Shown: positions 9,022 to 21,955, numbered from the stretch's first letter. The stretch is 64,000 nt of DNA from Frigoribacterium sp. CG_9.8 (GCF_015751965.1 NZ_JADOVH010000003.1:124001-188000), one strand, 5' to 3'. Notes: a model not told the origin generated them from the sequence alone. A program made the numbers and translations.

Positions 9022-9900
9022 ATGATCGGAGCCGTACGTTCATTGGGTGCCGCCTTCATCCTTCGCCCCGTCAGCGCTCCTGCGCTATCGGTGTCGCTGC
9101 GCGGAGTTAGTCGGTCTTTTGCGGCATCCGAACGCGGTGTTCCTGCTCGGCGGGTTCTCAGCGATGTGACGCTCGAAATCTCTCCCGGCGAGATTGTGGC
9201 GCTGATCGGTCCCTCGGGTTGCGGCAAGTCGACCTTGCTTCGACAGATCATCGGACTGGACGCGCCCAGTTCCGGCGAGGTACGCATCGACGGCAGCGCA
9301 CTCGTTGGTATCGACCAACGTTGCGCCATTGCATTTCAGGAGCCGCGGCTCCTCCCGTGGCGTTCGATCGTGCGGAACGTCGAAATTGGTTTGCCCAGAG
9401 GTACGGATCGCGGCATCGGACATTCCAGAGTCGCAGAGCTGCTTCAGCTCGTGCAGCTCGAGGAGTCGAGTCAACTTCGCCCTCGCGAGGTATCCGGGGG
9501 AATGGCGCAGCGTGCGGCTCTTGCCAGAGCCCTCGCTCGCGGTCCCGGCGTGCTCGTGCTCGATGAACCTTTTGGTGCTCTCGATGCGCTGACTCGGCTC
9601 ACCATGCAGGATCTGCTCCTCGACATTCATCGCGCTGAACCGGCGACGATCATTCTGGTGACCCACGATGTCGACGAAGCGCTCTACCTGTCTGACCGGG
9701 TTGTGCTGCTCGGCCGCGCCCCGGGGACCGCTGAAGGCAGCGGATCCGGCATCGTCCGAATCGTTGACGTGCCTGGCGCCCGACCGCGGGATCGCGCGGA
9801 TACGCAGCTCGCGCGCATCCGCTCTGAACTTTTCGAAGGCTTGGGCGTCGAGCGTCATCATCAGGTCACCCCGCAGCTCAGCTCAGCCCAAACACCCTGA
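9022..9900 (+). CDS. ABC transporter ATPase, nitrate/sulfonate/taurine type (SsuB/TauB-like)
   Basis: Powers import with the lipoprotein and permease that follow. Walker A is GPSGCGKST, the Q-loop reads AFQEPRLLPWRS as in SsuB/TauB proteins, the signature motif is VSGGMAQRAALARAL and Walker B is VLVLDEPFGALDAL; THDVDEAL gives the H-loop. From the ATG used it has 292 residues. A GTG at 9091 would remove a nonconserved leader and is also possible. No upstream nusB-overlapping start is needed. The substrate cannot be read from sequence; aliphatic sulfonate or taurine is the family default. Confidence 0.85.
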   Translation: MIGAVRSLGAAFILRPVSAPALSVSLRGVSRSFAASERGVPARRVLSDVTLEISPGEIVALIGPSGCGKSTLLRQIIGLDAPSSGEVRIDGSALVGIDQRCAIAFQEPRLLPWRSIVRNVEIGLPRGTDRGIGHSRVAELLQLVQLEESSQLRPREVSGGMAQRAALARALARGPGVLVLDEPFGALDALTRLTMQDLLLDIHRAEPATIILVTHDVDEALYLSDRVVLLGRAPGTAEGSGSGIVRIVDVPGARPRDRADTQLARIRSELFEGLGVERHHQVTPQLSSAQTP

Positions 9901-9931
9901 TTCTCCCCGCTCGATTACAGAGGAAAAAAGC

Positions 9932-10966
9932 ATGCGTAAAAAAGTCATTGGTTTCGCGGCCCTCGTCGCTATGGTCGGCCTGCTACTGGCCGGGTGTGCC
10001 GGGGAGGGGTCTGCCGTCGTGCCGAAATCGACAGCGGCCTCTACCGTCGAAAAGTGGAGTGCCCCTGTGCTCAACATCGACTTCGCGACATACAACCCAC
10101 TGAGCCTGATCATCAAGGACAAGGGCTGGCTCGAGGCCACGCTCGGCGACAAGGTGAAGGTCAACTGGGTTCAGTCTGCTGGTTCAAGCGCGGCGAACCT
10201 TGCGTTGCGTTCCGGCGCAATCGATATCGGCTCGACCGCTGGATCGGCTGCCCTTCTCGCTCGCTCAAATGGTTCGCCGATCAAAACGATCGACATCTAC
10301 TCCCAGCCAAACTGGGCTGCCATCGCCGTCCCCAAGGGGTCATCGATCAAGTCGGTCGCCGACCTCACAGGCAAGACGATTGCGGTAGCCAAAGGCACCG
10401 ATCCGTATTTCTTCCTCCTTCAGTCGCTCGAGAAGTTCGCAGTGCCATTGAACTCGGTCACGATCGTGAATCTCGCTCACGCTGACGGCAAGGCGGCTCT
10501 GGAAAGTGGCCGGGTCGATGCCTGGTCCGGCCTTGACCCGCTCCTGTCCGCCAGTGTCGTGAGCGCGGGATCCACAGTGATTTACGACAACCCGTCCTTC
10601 AACAGTTACGGCTTCCTGAACGCCACCGAGTCGTTCCTCTCCCGTTCTCCTGATTTGGCGCAGCTGGTCGTCAACGCTTACGAAAAGGCCCGTGCGTTCG
10701 CGGTCAAGGATCCGTTGGCCACCGCGACGATCCTCTCCACCGTTGCCGGCATCAGTCCCGCTGTCGCCACGAATGTCATCGAGAACCGCAGCAAATTCGA
10801 CGTCTCCCCGATCCCGGGTGCCCGCCAGACCGCGGTGCTCAAGGTCATCGCACCGGTATTCGTGCAGTCGGGGGATGTCGCCAACCAGGGGCTTGCAGAC
10901 GCTGCCCTGAAAAGCCTGTACGAGACCTCCTTCGCGAAGAAGGCCGACCCGTCGGCCCTGAAATAG
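9932..10966 (+). CDS. ABC transporter substrate-binding lipoprotein (SsuA-like)
   Basis: Extracytoplasmic receptor anchored by lipidation. MRKKVIGFAALVAMVGLLLAGC is a signal peptide with lipobox LAGC and the lipidated Cys at residue 22. The mature part shows the periplasmic-binding fold of the NMT1/SsuA group: IIKDKGWLEATLG near the N-terminus, ALRSGAIDIGST, DLTGKTIAVAKGTDPYF and ALESGRVDAWSGLDPL. AGAGGAAAAAAG before the ATG provides a ribosome binding site. The protein has 344 residues. Nearby genes give no metabolic clue to the ligand, so sulfonate binding is inference from family resemblance. Confidence 0.85.
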   Translation: MRKKVIGFAALVAMVGLLLAGCAGEGSAVVPKSTAASTVEKWSAPVLNIDFATYNPLSLIIKDKGWLEATLGDKVKVNWVQSAGSSAANLALRSGAIDIGSTAGSAALLARSNGSPIKTIDIYSQPNWAAIAVPKGSSIKSVADLTGKTIAVAKGTDPYFFLLQSLEKFAVPLNSVTIVNLAHADGKAALESGRVDAWSGLDPLLSASVVSAGSTVIYDNPSFNSYGFLNATESFLSRSPDLAQLVVNAYEKARAFAVKDPLATATILSTVAGISPAVATNVIENRSKFDVSPIPGARQTAVLKVIAPVFVQSGDVANQGLADAALKSLYETSFAKKADPSALK

Positions 10967-10968
10967 CG

Positions 10969-11853
10969 GTGGCCAGCCGGTCGAACAGCGAAGTGGACGG
11001 CTCGGTAAACGAGCCCGCTACGCTGGTGCACTATGCCTCCGGGCACGGACACTCGGCGGCGGGTACGTCCCTCGCTGCTCCCGTCCGCCGCTCTCAGAAA
11101 CGGCCACGCGGGTTCGCATTACTGATCGGCGCGATCGTACCGGTTGCCCTCGTCGTGTTCTGGCAGTTGCTGTCAACATCCGGCGTTATTCCGGCCTACC
11201 GTCTTCCCACCCCGATCTCGGTGTGGGATGCGGGAGTCGACCTGTCCTCGCGCGGATTGCTTGTGCAGGACGTTGCGATCTCGACGCAACGGGTACTTCT
11301 GGGTTTCTTCTTCGGATCAATCTGCGGACTTGCTGTCGGCGCAATCATCGGCCTGTCGCGATGGGCGAGTCTGCTGTTCGCCCCGACCGTGGGCGCGTTC
11401 CGGGCGGTGCCATCACTCGCCTGGGTACCGCTGCTCATCCTGTATCTCAGCATCAACGAGGACTCCAAAGTCTTACTGATCACGATCGGAGCGTTTTTTC
11501 CGGTCTACACAACGGTCTCGGGGGCGCTTCGCCACGTCGATCATCAGCTGGTCGAGGTGGGACGGGCGTTCGGCCGCAGCCGAATGAACCTGCTGCTGCT
11601 GGTGCAACTCCCCGCGATCGTGCCGACGGTCGTGTCGGGTCTCCGGCTTGCCCTGGCACAATCGTGGCTCTTCCTGGTCGCGGCCGAGTTGATCGCGTCA
11701 TCCATCGGTCTCGGCTTCCTGCTCAAGGATTCTCAGGACAACGGGCGCATCGACCGATTGTTCCTCGCGATAATCCTTCTCGCGGTTCTCGGTAAGTTGA
11801 CGGATGCCCTTGTCGGTCTGCTCGAGCGGTTCCTGCTCCGCCGATGGAGCTGA
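10969..11853 (+). CDS. ABC transporter permease (SsuC-like)
   Basis: Integral membrane subunit of the preceding transporter. The 294-residue protein has a hydrophilic N-terminal tail of about 45 residues, then about six hydrophobic segments. The coupling region VSGALRHVDHQLVEVGRAFGRSRMN resembles the EAA loop of BPD-type permeases. AFRAVPSLAWVPLLILYLSI is the conserved NitT/TauT-family segment. The GTG lies 2 bases after the lipoprotein stop, so the three genes form an operon. The protein sequence ends in RRWS. Confidence 0.86.
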   Translation: MASRSNSEVDGSVNEPATLVHYASGHGHSAAGTSLAAPVRRSQKRPRGFALLIGAIVPVALVVFWQLLSTSGVIPAYRLPTPISVWDAGVDLSSRGLLVQDVAISTQRVLLGFFFGSICGLAVGAIIGLSRWASLLFAPTVGAFRAVPSLAWVPLLILYLSINEDSKVLLITIGAFFPVYTTVSGALRHVDHQLVEVGRAFGRSRMNLLLLVQLPAIVPTVVSGLRLALAQSWLFLVAAELIASSIGLGFLLKDSQDNGRIDRLFLAIILLAVLGKLTDALVGLLERFLLRRWS

Positions 11854-11984
11854 CATCGTCGGTGAAACTGATGGGTTTCGGTGGAGTTGGTGGCATGCGG
11901 GGTGCTCAGTGATTGGCTGCGTTAGCTCGGTCTCGCAGCGAACCGAAGCATCCGCCCTGCCGCGCATTGCCATCGGCGACCCGC

Positions 11985-11990
11985 TAAGAT
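11985..11990 (+). promoter_or_regulatory. Probable -10 element of the pyr operon promoter
   Basis: TAAGAT would start transcription near position 11997, giving a leader of about 49 bases that contains the PyrR-type element and a strong ribosome binding site. The -35 region is weak. The rest of the gap after the permease shows nothing recognisable. Confidence 0.5.
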
Positions 11991-12017
11991 CATGCGCGAC
12001 AGACATCCTTAAATTCC

Positions 12018-12040
12018 GTCCTGTGAGGCGGGGAAGGAGG
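12018..12040 (+). promoter_or_regulatory. Likely PyrR-binding RNA element overlapping the pyrR ribosome binding site
   Basis: The leader reads GTCCTGTGAGGC then GGGGAAGGAGG. It resembles the conserved core of PyrR-binding loops (TCC, NGNGAGG, then a purine-rich AAGG half). The second half coincides with an unusually strong Shine-Dalgarno sequence, AAGGAGG, 5 bases before the TTG start. PyrR bound with UMP would cover the ribosome binding site. PyrR-dependent translational repression is established in Mycobacterium smegmatis; that it applies here is inference. Confidence 0.65.
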
Positions 12041-12045
12041 TCAGA

Positions 12046-12585
12046 TTGCCCGCACGCACTGTGCTGCAGCAAGCTGATATCACCCGGGCGTTGACTCGGA
12101 TCTCCCACGAGATCCTTGAGTCCAATCGGGGTCCGGATAATCTCGTCGTCCTCGGCATTCCGACTCGAGGGGTGGTGTTGGCCTCGCGTATCTCCGAGAT
12201 GCTCGCGGGGATTTCCGGCACACCGGTGCCGACTGGCGCTCTCGACGTGACGATGTTCCGCGACGACCTCGGTCGCAACCCCACCCGCGTTCCCTCGCCC
12301 ACCCAGATGCCCGCCGGCGGTATCGACGGAAAGACCGTGGTGCTCGTCGACGATGTGCTCTACTCCGGCCGCACCATCCGTGCCGCTCTCGACGCCATCG
12401 GCAGCATCGGGAGGCCGGCGATCGTGCGTCTCGCCACCCTCATCGACCGCGGCCATCGCGAGTTGCCGATCCGCCCGGACTTTGTCGGCAAAAATCTACC
12501 GTCGGCCCAGAATGAGCGCATCAACGTGCACCTCCTGGAGATCGATGGCGATGAATTTGTCACCATTGAGGAGGCGTCTGCATGA
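12046..12585 (+). CDS. pyrR: Bifunctional pyr operon regulator / uracil phosphoribosyltransferase
   Basis: Binds pyr leader RNA in a UMP-dependent way and has weak uracil phosphoribosyltransferase activity. The PRPP loop [13 protein letters not shown] is intact, and [11 protein letters not shown] and [11 protein letters not shown] match the PyrR family. The TTG start is set by the AAGGAGG ribosome binding site 5 bases upstream; no nearby ATG or GTG fits the family N-terminus. The protein has 179 residues. The stop overlaps the ATG of pyrB by 4 bases. It probably regulates its own operon through the leader element. Confidence 0.93.
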   Translation: MPARTVLQQADITRALTRISHEILESNRGPDNLVVLGIPTRGVVLASRISEMLAGISGTPVPTGALDVTMFRDDLGRNPTRVPSPTQMPAGGIDGKTVVLVDDVLYSGRTIRAALDAIGSIGRPAIVRLATLIDRGHRELPIRPDFVGKNLPSAQNERINVHLLEIDGDEFVTIEEASA

Positions 12586-13529
12586 GGCACCTGTTGAGCA
12601 CTCGCGATCTCTCACGGGGTGAGGGGATCACCATCCTCGACGTTGCAGAGGGCATGGCGGAGGTCGCCGACCGCGAGGTGCGCAAGCTCCCGGCACTGCG
12701 GGGCAAGACAGTTGTGAACCTGTTCTTCGAGGATTCCACCCGAACGAGGATCTCTTTCGAAGCCGCAGCCAAGCGGCTCTCGGCGGATGTCATCAATTTC
12801 AGTGCGAAGGGATCGAGCGTATCGAAGGGTGAAAGCCTCAAAGACACCGCGCAGACCCTTGCCGCGATCGGAGCGGATGCGGTGGTCATCAGGCACGGGG
12901 CATCCGGCGCCCCGCGGGTGCTCGCGGACTCCGGCTGGATCGACGCTCCGGTGATCAATGCTGGCGACGGCACGCACGAGCATCCGACCCAGGCACTGCT
13001 CGACGCCTTCACGATCCGCCGCCGACTCCACGGCAACACCGCGCGGGGCCGGGATCTAGAGGGGGTATCGGTCACGATCGTCGGCGACATCCTGCACTCC
13101 CGGGTCGCCCGGTCGAATGCCTGGCTGCTCACCACTCTTGGTGCGAGCGTCACCTTCGTGGCCCCGGCCACTCTTCTGCCGATCGGCATCGAGAACTGGC
13201 CGGTGACGGTACTTTACGACCTCGAGGCGGCGCTGGGCGCCCACCCAGACGTGGTGATGATGCTCCGCATCCAGGGCGAGCGGATGCACGCTGCGTACTT
13301 TCCGAATGCCAGGGAGTATTCCCGCATCTGGGGACTCGATGACGCGCGGCTGGCACTGCTGGCCGCCGATACGATGGTGATGCATCCCGGACCGATGAAT
13401 CGCGGTCTCGAGATTTCGGCCGGTGCCGCCGACTCGCCACGGTCAACTGTGCTCGAGCAGGTCGCTAACGGCGTGTCGATCAGGATGGCTGTGCTGTATC
13501 TGATGCTGTCCGGCGAGGGAGGAAAGTAA
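12582..13529 (+). CDS. pyrB: Aspartate carbamoyltransferase catalytic chain
   Basis: Condenses carbamoyl phosphate with aspartate, the committed step of UMP synthesis. The carbamoyl-phosphate site [13 protein letters not shown] is intact, KGESLKDT provides the loop Lys, and [13 protein letters not shown] is the second conserved block. The 315-residue length matches catalytic chains that act without PyrI; no pyrI gene is present. Its start overlaps the pyrR stop (ATGA), and its stop overlaps the pyrC start by one base (TAATG). Confidence 0.97.
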   Translation: MRHLLSTRDLSRGEGITILDVAEGMAEVADREVRKLPALRGKTVVNLFFEDSTRTRISFEAAAKRLSADVINFSAKGSSVSKGESLKDTAQTLAAIGADAVVIRHGASGAPRVLADSGWIDAPVINAGDGTHEHPTQALLDAFTIRRRLHGNTARGRDLEGVSVTIVGDILHSRVARSNAWLLTTLGASVTFVAPATLLPIGIENWPVTVLYDLEAALGAHPDVVMMLRIQGERMHAAYFPNAREYSRIWGLDDARLALLAADTMVMHPGPMNRGLEISAGAADSPRSTVLEQVANGVSIRMAVLYLMLSGEGGK

Positions 13530-14890
13530 TGAGCGAGACCATCCTCGTGCGGGCGGTGACCCTGCCTGACGGCACAAGTACCGACATTCTGGTGCGTGAC
13601 GGCCGCATTGCCGAGCTCGGTCGGGCAATTTTCGCCTCCGCTGATCGCCTCATCGATGGTGCCGGGCTGATGGTCCTGCCCGGCCTCGTCGACTTGCACA
13701 CCCACTTGCGTGAGCCGGGTTTCGAACAGAGCGAGACGGTGTTGAGCGGCTCTCGAGCCGCGGCGATCGGTGGTTTTACTGCGGTGCACGCGATGGCGAA
13801 CACGTCACCGGTCGCTGATACCGCCGGGGTGGTCGAGCAGGTGATGTCTCTCGGCGACCGCCACGGCTACGTGACCGTGCGGCCAATCGGAGCCGTCACC
13901 CGCGGACTCGAAGGTCAGCAGCTCAGCGAGATCGGAGCCATGGCGAATAGCCGCGCCAGGGTGAGGGTGTTCTCGGACGACGGCACGTGCGTATCCGATC
14001 CCCTCCTGATGCGGCGCGCCCTCGAATACGTGAAGACGTTTGGGGGAGTAATCGCCCAGCATTCGCAGGAGCCCCGCCTCACCGAGGGTGCGCAGATGAA
14101 TGAGGGCACCCTCTCTGGAGAGCTCGGCCTTGCCGGCTGGCCGGCCGTTGCCGAGGAGGCCATCATCGCCCGCGATGTTCTGCTCGCCGAGCATGTCGGA
14201 GCACGCCTGCACGTCTGTCACCTCTCCACGGCAGGTTCGGTCGATGTCGTGCGTTGGGCCAAGGCCCGTGGAATCAACGTCACTGCCGAAGTGACCCCGC
14301 ATCACCTGCTGCTCACCGAACAGCTCGCGGCGAACTACGACTCGCGATACAAGGTGAACCCTCCGTTACGACGGGACGAGGACGTGCGCGCCGTGCGTGA
14401 AGGACTCGCCGACGGCACGATCGACATCATCGCGACCGACCATGCACCCCATCCGGTCGAGGCTAAGGAGTGCGAATGGGCCGCGGCCGCCTTCGGGATG
14501 GTCGGACTCGAGTCTGCGCTCAGCGTTGTGCAGGCCTCTGTCGTTGACACCGGCATGCTGGACTGGGCCGATGTCGCCCGCGTGTTCTCGAAAGCCCCGG
14601 CGGCGATCGCCCAGCTCGACGGCTATGAGAATGGCATCGCGGTGGGTGCACCGGCATCCTTCACGCTCTACGACCCGAGCGTGAGTCGCGTGTTCGAGGC
14701 AGCCCAGCTTCGGGGGAAGTCCGCTAATTCGCCCTATTTGTCAACCGTTCTCCCCGGGCGGGTCATGACAACGGTTCATCGCGGTTACCCCACGGTGCTG
14801 GACGGCGAACTTGTGGATTCCGAGACCGTTGCAGCCTCAGCCCGGAGTCACGACCACACCCACAACCGGTCGGGAGCCAGTCATGGATAG
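13529..14890 (+). CDS. pyrC: Dihydroorotase (class I)
   Basis: Cyclises carbamoyl aspartate to dihydroorotate with a zinc centre. The metal motif DLHTHLREPG, VCHLST, VTPHHLLL and ATDHAPH supply the His and Asp ligands. The 453-residue length and the HxHLREPG form place it in the longer class I group found in Gram-positive operons. The C-terminal tail is His/Ser-rich and unconserved. It overlaps the next gene by 8 bases. Confidence 0.96.
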   Translation: MSETILVRAVTLPDGTSTDILVRDGRIAELGRAIFASADRLIDGAGLMVLPGLVDLHTHLREPGFEQSETVLSGSRAAAIGGFTAVHAMANTSPVADTAGVVEQVMSLGDRHGYVTVRPIGAVTRGLEGQQLSEIGAMANSRARVRVFSDDGTCVSDPLLMRRALEYVKTFGGVIAQHSQEPRLTEGAQMNEGTLSGELGLAGWPAVAEEAIIARDVLLAEHVGARLHVCHLSTAGSVDVVRWAKARGINVTAEVTPHHLLLTEQLAANYDSRYKVNPPLRRDEDVRAVREGLADGTIDIIATDHAPHPVEAKECEWAAAAFGMVGLESALSVVQASVVDTGMLDWADVARVFSKAPAAIAQLDGYENGIAVGAPASFTLYDPSVSRVFEAAQLRGKSANSPYLSTVLPGRVMTTVHRGYPTVLDGELVDSETVAASARSHDHTHNRSGASHG

Positions 14891-15398
14891 GGCCACCTCG
14901 ACGACGATCGTGATCGCGGTCATCCTGATCGCACTCACGAGCATGTTTCTGGGCTGGCGCAAGCGGCAGAAGCGTCAGGCCTACCTGAGTACCCCGGATA
15001 CCGTTCCCACCGACCCGGGCCCTGAACTGTTCAGCGCCGAAGGCTTCTATGTCGCCACGACGATGGCCGACGACGAACTGAACCGAGTCGCGGTTGCCGG
15101 GCTTGGATTCCGCGCCCGCGCCACGGTGACGGTGACCGATGCCGGAGTAATCCTGAACCTCGCCGGCACGCCCGAGGTCTTCATCTCGCGTGCTGCGCTT
15201 GAGGCGGTCGACCGCGCAACGTACACGATCGACCGTGTCGTCGAGACGGGTGGTCTCGTGCGACTGTCGTGGTCGCTCGGTGAGACACCGGTCGACAGCT
15301 ACCTCAGACTCACCGATCCGGCTGATGCGGTCGCGCTGATCGACGCGGTGACACTGCTTCTTCCCACACCCATTCCACTGGAAGGCGACGCTACATGA
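14883..15398 (+). CDS. Membrane-anchored protein of the pyr operon, function unknown
   Basis: 171 residues. One N-terminal membrane helix (about 7-22, [19 protein letters not shown]) is followed by a basic stop-transfer segment RKRQKR and a predicted beta-rich cytoplasmic domain. A protein with this outline commonly sits between pyrC and carA in Actinobacteria (in Mycobacterium an export/membrane protein occupies the slot). I recognise no catalytic motif. The ATG overlaps the pyrC stop and the stop overlaps the carA ATG, so it is translated with the pathway enzymes. A scaffolding or regulatory role is possible but unsupported. Confidence 0.8.
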   Translation: MDRATSTTIVIAVILIALTSMFLGWRKRQKRQAYLSTPDTVPTDPGPELFSAEGFYVATTMADDELNRVAVAGLGFRARATVTVTDAGVILNLAGTPEVFISRAALEAVDRATYTIDRVVETGGLVRLSWSLGETPVDSYLRLTDPADAVALIDAVTLLLPTPIPLEGDAT

Positions 15399-16566
15399 CG
15401 CGTTTCGACCCCGCCGTGCTCGTACTCGAAGACGGCACCCGCTATCCGGGAAACGCCTACGGTGCGCGCGGAACCACCCTCGGCGAAGCGGTCTTTGCTA
15501 CCGGAATGACCGGCTACCAGGAGACGATCACCGATCCGTCCTACGCCGGGCAGATCGTGCTGATGACGGCACCCCACATCGGCAACACCGGCGTGAATGC
15601 CGAGGATGCCGAATCTCGCCGCATCTGGGTGGCCGGTTTTGCGGTGCGCGACCCCTCCCGCATCGTGTCCAACTACCGAGCGAACGGAAGTCTCGACGAT
15701 CAACTCGTCTCCGAGGGCATCATCGGCATCAGCGGCATTGACACTCGCGCCGCAACACTGCACCTGCGCGATTCCGGTGCCATGCGCTCGGGAATATTCT
15801 CCGGAGCGGATGCCTCCCTCGACGCCGCCGAACAACTGGCAATCGTGCGTGGGGGAGCAGGGATGTCGGGGCTGAACCTGTCGGCTCAGGTCTCGGTCAC
15901 TGATCGGGTCACGATCCCCGCCGAAGGGGAACGGATCGGTGTTGTGGCTGTGCTTGACCTCGGGGTGAAGAATGCGACCCTCGGGTACCTCTCTGCGCGC
16001 GGGCTCGAGGTGCACGTGCTCCCCCAGGACGTGACGATCGAGGAAGTGCTCGCCCTCCAGCCGAACGCGGTGTTCTATTCCAATGGACCCGGTGACCCCG
16101 CCGCATCCGAGATCCATGTGACATTGCTTCAGGCGGTGCTGCGTGCGGGGCTTCCGTTCTTCGGCATCTGCTTTGGCAACCAGCTCCTTGGCCGCGCCCT
16201 CGGCTTGAGCACCTACAAGCTGCCGTTCGGGCACCGAGGAATCAACCAGCCGGTCGTTGATCGCGCGACCGGTCGGGTCGAAATCACCTCGCACAACCAT
16301 GGATTCGCGGTCGATGCTCCGCTCGACGGGCCATTCGAGTCGCCCGCTGGTTTTGGCCGGGTCGAGGTGAGTCATGTCAACCTGAACGACAACGTGGTCG
16401 AGGGGCTGAACGCCCTCGACATTCCTGCCTTCTCGGTGCAATACCACCCCGAGGCCGCCGCCGGTCCGCACGATGCAAACTATCTCTTCGACCGGTTCCG
16501 TGATCTTGTCGTTGACCACCTGCACCAGAGCGTCCGCCCCGCTCCAGACCAGTCGGAAGGTTCTTA

Positions 16567-16567
<1 letters not shown>
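15395..16567 (+). CDS. carA: Carbamoyl-phosphate synthase small (glutaminase) subunit
   Basis: Hydrolyses glutamine and channels ammonia to CarB. The class I glutaminase nucleophile Cys is in [15 protein letters not shown], and the His-Glu pair in [13 protein letters not shown]. The N-terminal domain has [18 protein letters not shown]. The 390-residue length is normal. Asn replaces the His of the common GICLGHQ motif, a form usual in actinobacterial CarA. ATGA and TAATG overlaps link it to both neighbours. Confidence 0.97.
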
Positions 16568-19864
<3,297 letters not shown>

Positions 19865-19872
<8 letters not shown>

Positions 19873-20785
19873 TCAGTCATCAGCCACGATGCGATCGCAG
19901 GCTTCGTTCGGCGATCGGCTGGTTGAGGCATTCGATCGCTTCGGGCAGCTGTGTGTCGGAATAGACCCACACCCCTACCTTCTGCAGCGGTGGGATCTTC
20001 CCGACGATGCTTCGGGTCTTCGACAGTTCGGCTTGCGTGTCATCGACGCCGCTGCAGGTCAGGTTGGCATCGTGAAGCCCCAGATTGCGTTCTTTGAAAG
20101 GCACGGATCAGCGGGATATGCGGCCCTCGAAAGTATCCTCGACTCCGCTCGTCAGGCTGGTCTTCTCGTCATCGCTGACGCGAAACGTGGTGATCTTGGA
20201 ACCAGCGTCGAGGCCTATGCTCAGGCCTGGTTTGCAGCGGGCAGTCCGTTGGAGGTCGATGCTCTGACCATCAGCGCCTATATGGGACTCGGGTCGATCG
20301 AGGCGCCGATGACCCTCGCCGAGAAATTGGGGAAGGGGCTGTTTGTGCTTGCCGCGACGTCGAATCCCGAAGCCCTCTCCCTGCAGACAGCGCGGATTTC
20401 TTCCGGGTTGCATGCAGGTCAGTCGGTGGCGTCCAGTATCGTCTCAGGGGTGGGTGAGTGGAATTTTTCTGTGGGGGCGGGCTCGGTGGAGTTCGCACCA
20501 ACGCTGCGCCCAGTCGGTTCGATCGGCCTGGTACTTGGTGCCACCGTCGATTTCACCGCGTTCGGCCTCGATCTGTCGTCCATTGCGTCCGCGCCGTCGT
20601 CTCCGGTGCTCGCACCCGGGTTCGGACATCAGGGTGCCCAGTTTGCCGACCTGCACCGGTTGTACGGCCCGGCCGCACCGGTCACGATTGTGGCAGCGTC
20701 GCGCAGTATTCTAAACGCCGGTCCGGACGGTATCTCCGATGCGATCCGGATGCAGGCGTCAGAGGTTTTTTCATGCCGCGCGTAG
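19865..20785 (+). CDS. pyrF: Orotidine 5'-phosphate decarboxylase (type 2)
   Basis: Last step of UMP synthesis. The motif [13 protein letters not shown] carries the Asp-Lys catalytic pair in the type 2 form found in mycobacteria and Myxococcus. [12 protein letters not shown] and FGHQGAQ are further landmarks. From the GTG used the protein has 306 residues; an ATG 8 codons later is an alternative, and neither has a clear ribosome binding site. The 3' end overlaps the next gene by 13 bases, an unusually long overlap for this operon. pyrD and pyrE are not in the window. Confidence 0.93.
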
Positions 20786-21696
20786 CCCCTCCGGAGGTCG
20801 ACCGGGTGGCTGCCGCCCACGCGGCGGTCGCAGCGAGGCGAGCGCGAGCATCCGTGAAGCTCGCCATCCACGATCGGTCCCGCAGCGCCGTCGATGTCGT
20901 GGAGGCAGCCTGGGCCGATCCGCTTGCCACCGCTGAGGCGAGTCTTCGGGTGCGTGAACTGCTCACCAGCATCCCGACCCTCGGTCCGACTCGCACTGCG
21001 AAGGCAATGGGGGAGTTGGGTATCGCCGACTCCAAGCGCGTTGGTGGGCTCGGTGTGCGCCAGCGGCGCAAACTCGTGGAGTGGCTGGTTCACCGCGAAC
21101 ATCGGGATACCCCGCAGCGGGCAAGACTGGTCGTGCTCGCCGGGCCGACGGCCGTCGGCAAGGGTACTGTCTCGACCTACATCCGCGAGCACTACCCCGA
21201 TGTTCATGTCTCGGTCTCCGCAACGACTCGCCTCCCTCGTGTGGGCGAGGTGCATGGCGTCAACTATTACTTCGTCAGTGACGACGATTTCGACCGGCTC
21301 ATCGAGACCGATCAAATGCTGGAGACCGCGACGGTGCACAATGCGTTCCGCTATGGCACACCGCGGGCTCCGATTGACGAGGCTTTGAGCGCCGGGAAGA
21401 GTGTGCTGCTCGAGATCGACCTGCAGGGAGCGCGTTCCGTGCGCAAGGTACTACCGGATGCCCTTCTCGTCTTCCTGCTGCCACCCACCTGGGAGGAACT
21501 GGTGCGACGGCTCATCGGCCGTAATACGGAAGATTCAGCAGAACAGCAGCGTCGACTGGAAACGGCCAAAGTCGAACTTGCTGCTCAAGATGAGTTCGAT
21601 CACCGTGTCGTCAACTCCACCGTGAGCACTGCCGCCCGCGAAGTCGTAGACTTAATGCTTGTCCCCAAATACAACAGGAGTTTTACCCATGGTTGA
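20773..21696 (+). CDS. gmk: Guanylate kinase with an N-terminal mIHF-type DNA-binding domain (fusion)
   Basis: The C-terminal two-thirds is a full guanylate kinase (GMP + ATP to GDP + ADP): P-loop GPTAVGKGT (124-132), [23 protein letters not shown], the [13 protein letters not shown] site, [12 protein letters not shown] and the lid block with RNTED. Residues 1-105 are extra and resemble actinobacterial integration host factor: basic [10 protein letters not shown], then [19 protein letters not shown] and [18 protein letters not shown]. In Mycobacterium mihF is a separate gene between pyrF and gmk. Here one frame covers both with no internal stop, and the single ATG at 20773 follows pyrF directly. 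The domain call is from motif and gene-order comparison. Confidence 0.9.
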   Translation: MPRVAPPEVDRVAAAHAAVAARRARASVKLAIHDRSRSAVDVVEAAWADPLATAEASLRVRELLTSIPTLGPTRTAKAMGELGIADSKRVGGLGVRQRRKLVEWLVHREHRDTPQRARLVVLAGPTAVGKGTVSTYIREHYPDVHVSVSATTRLPRVGEVHGVNYYFVSDDDFDRLIETDQMLETATVHNAFRYGTPRAPIDEALSAGKSVLLEIDLQGARSVRKVLPDALLVFLLPPTWEELVRRLIGRNTEDSAEQQRRLETAKVELAAQDEFDHRVVNSTVSTAAREVVDLMLVPKYNRSFTHG

Positions 21697-21955
21697 ACGC
21701 GCCAAAGGAATCATCGATCCGCCCATCGACGAACTGCTGTCGAAGGTGGACTCGAAGTATGCCCTGGTGATCTTCGCCTCAAAGCGTGCTCGTCAGATCA
21801 ACGATTACTACGCCGATCTGCACGAAGGCAGCCTATTCGACAACGTCGGCCCGCTCGTCGACTCCACCATCGACGACAAGCCCCTCTCGGTCGCGATGCA
21901 CGAGATCAGCGAGAACAAGCTCGTTGTCAAGGCCATCGCCGAGCCGGCCGAGTAA
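21689..21955 (+). CDS. rpoZ: DNA-directed RNA polymerase omega subunit
   Basis: Small subunit that helps the beta' subunit fold and assemble. It has 88 residues from the ATG, which follows the ribosome binding site AACAGGAG by 8 bases. [33 protein letters not shown] is the conserved omega core and [14 protein letters not shown] the second block. A GTG-free upstream extension in the same frame is not used because the ribosome binding site fixes the start. It overlaps gmk by 8 bases, a common gmk-rpoZ pairing. Confidence 0.96.
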   Translation: MVERAKGIIDPPIDELLSKVDSKYALVIFASKRARQINDYYADLHEGSLFDNVGPLVDSTIDDKPLSVAMHEISENKLVVKAIAEPAE

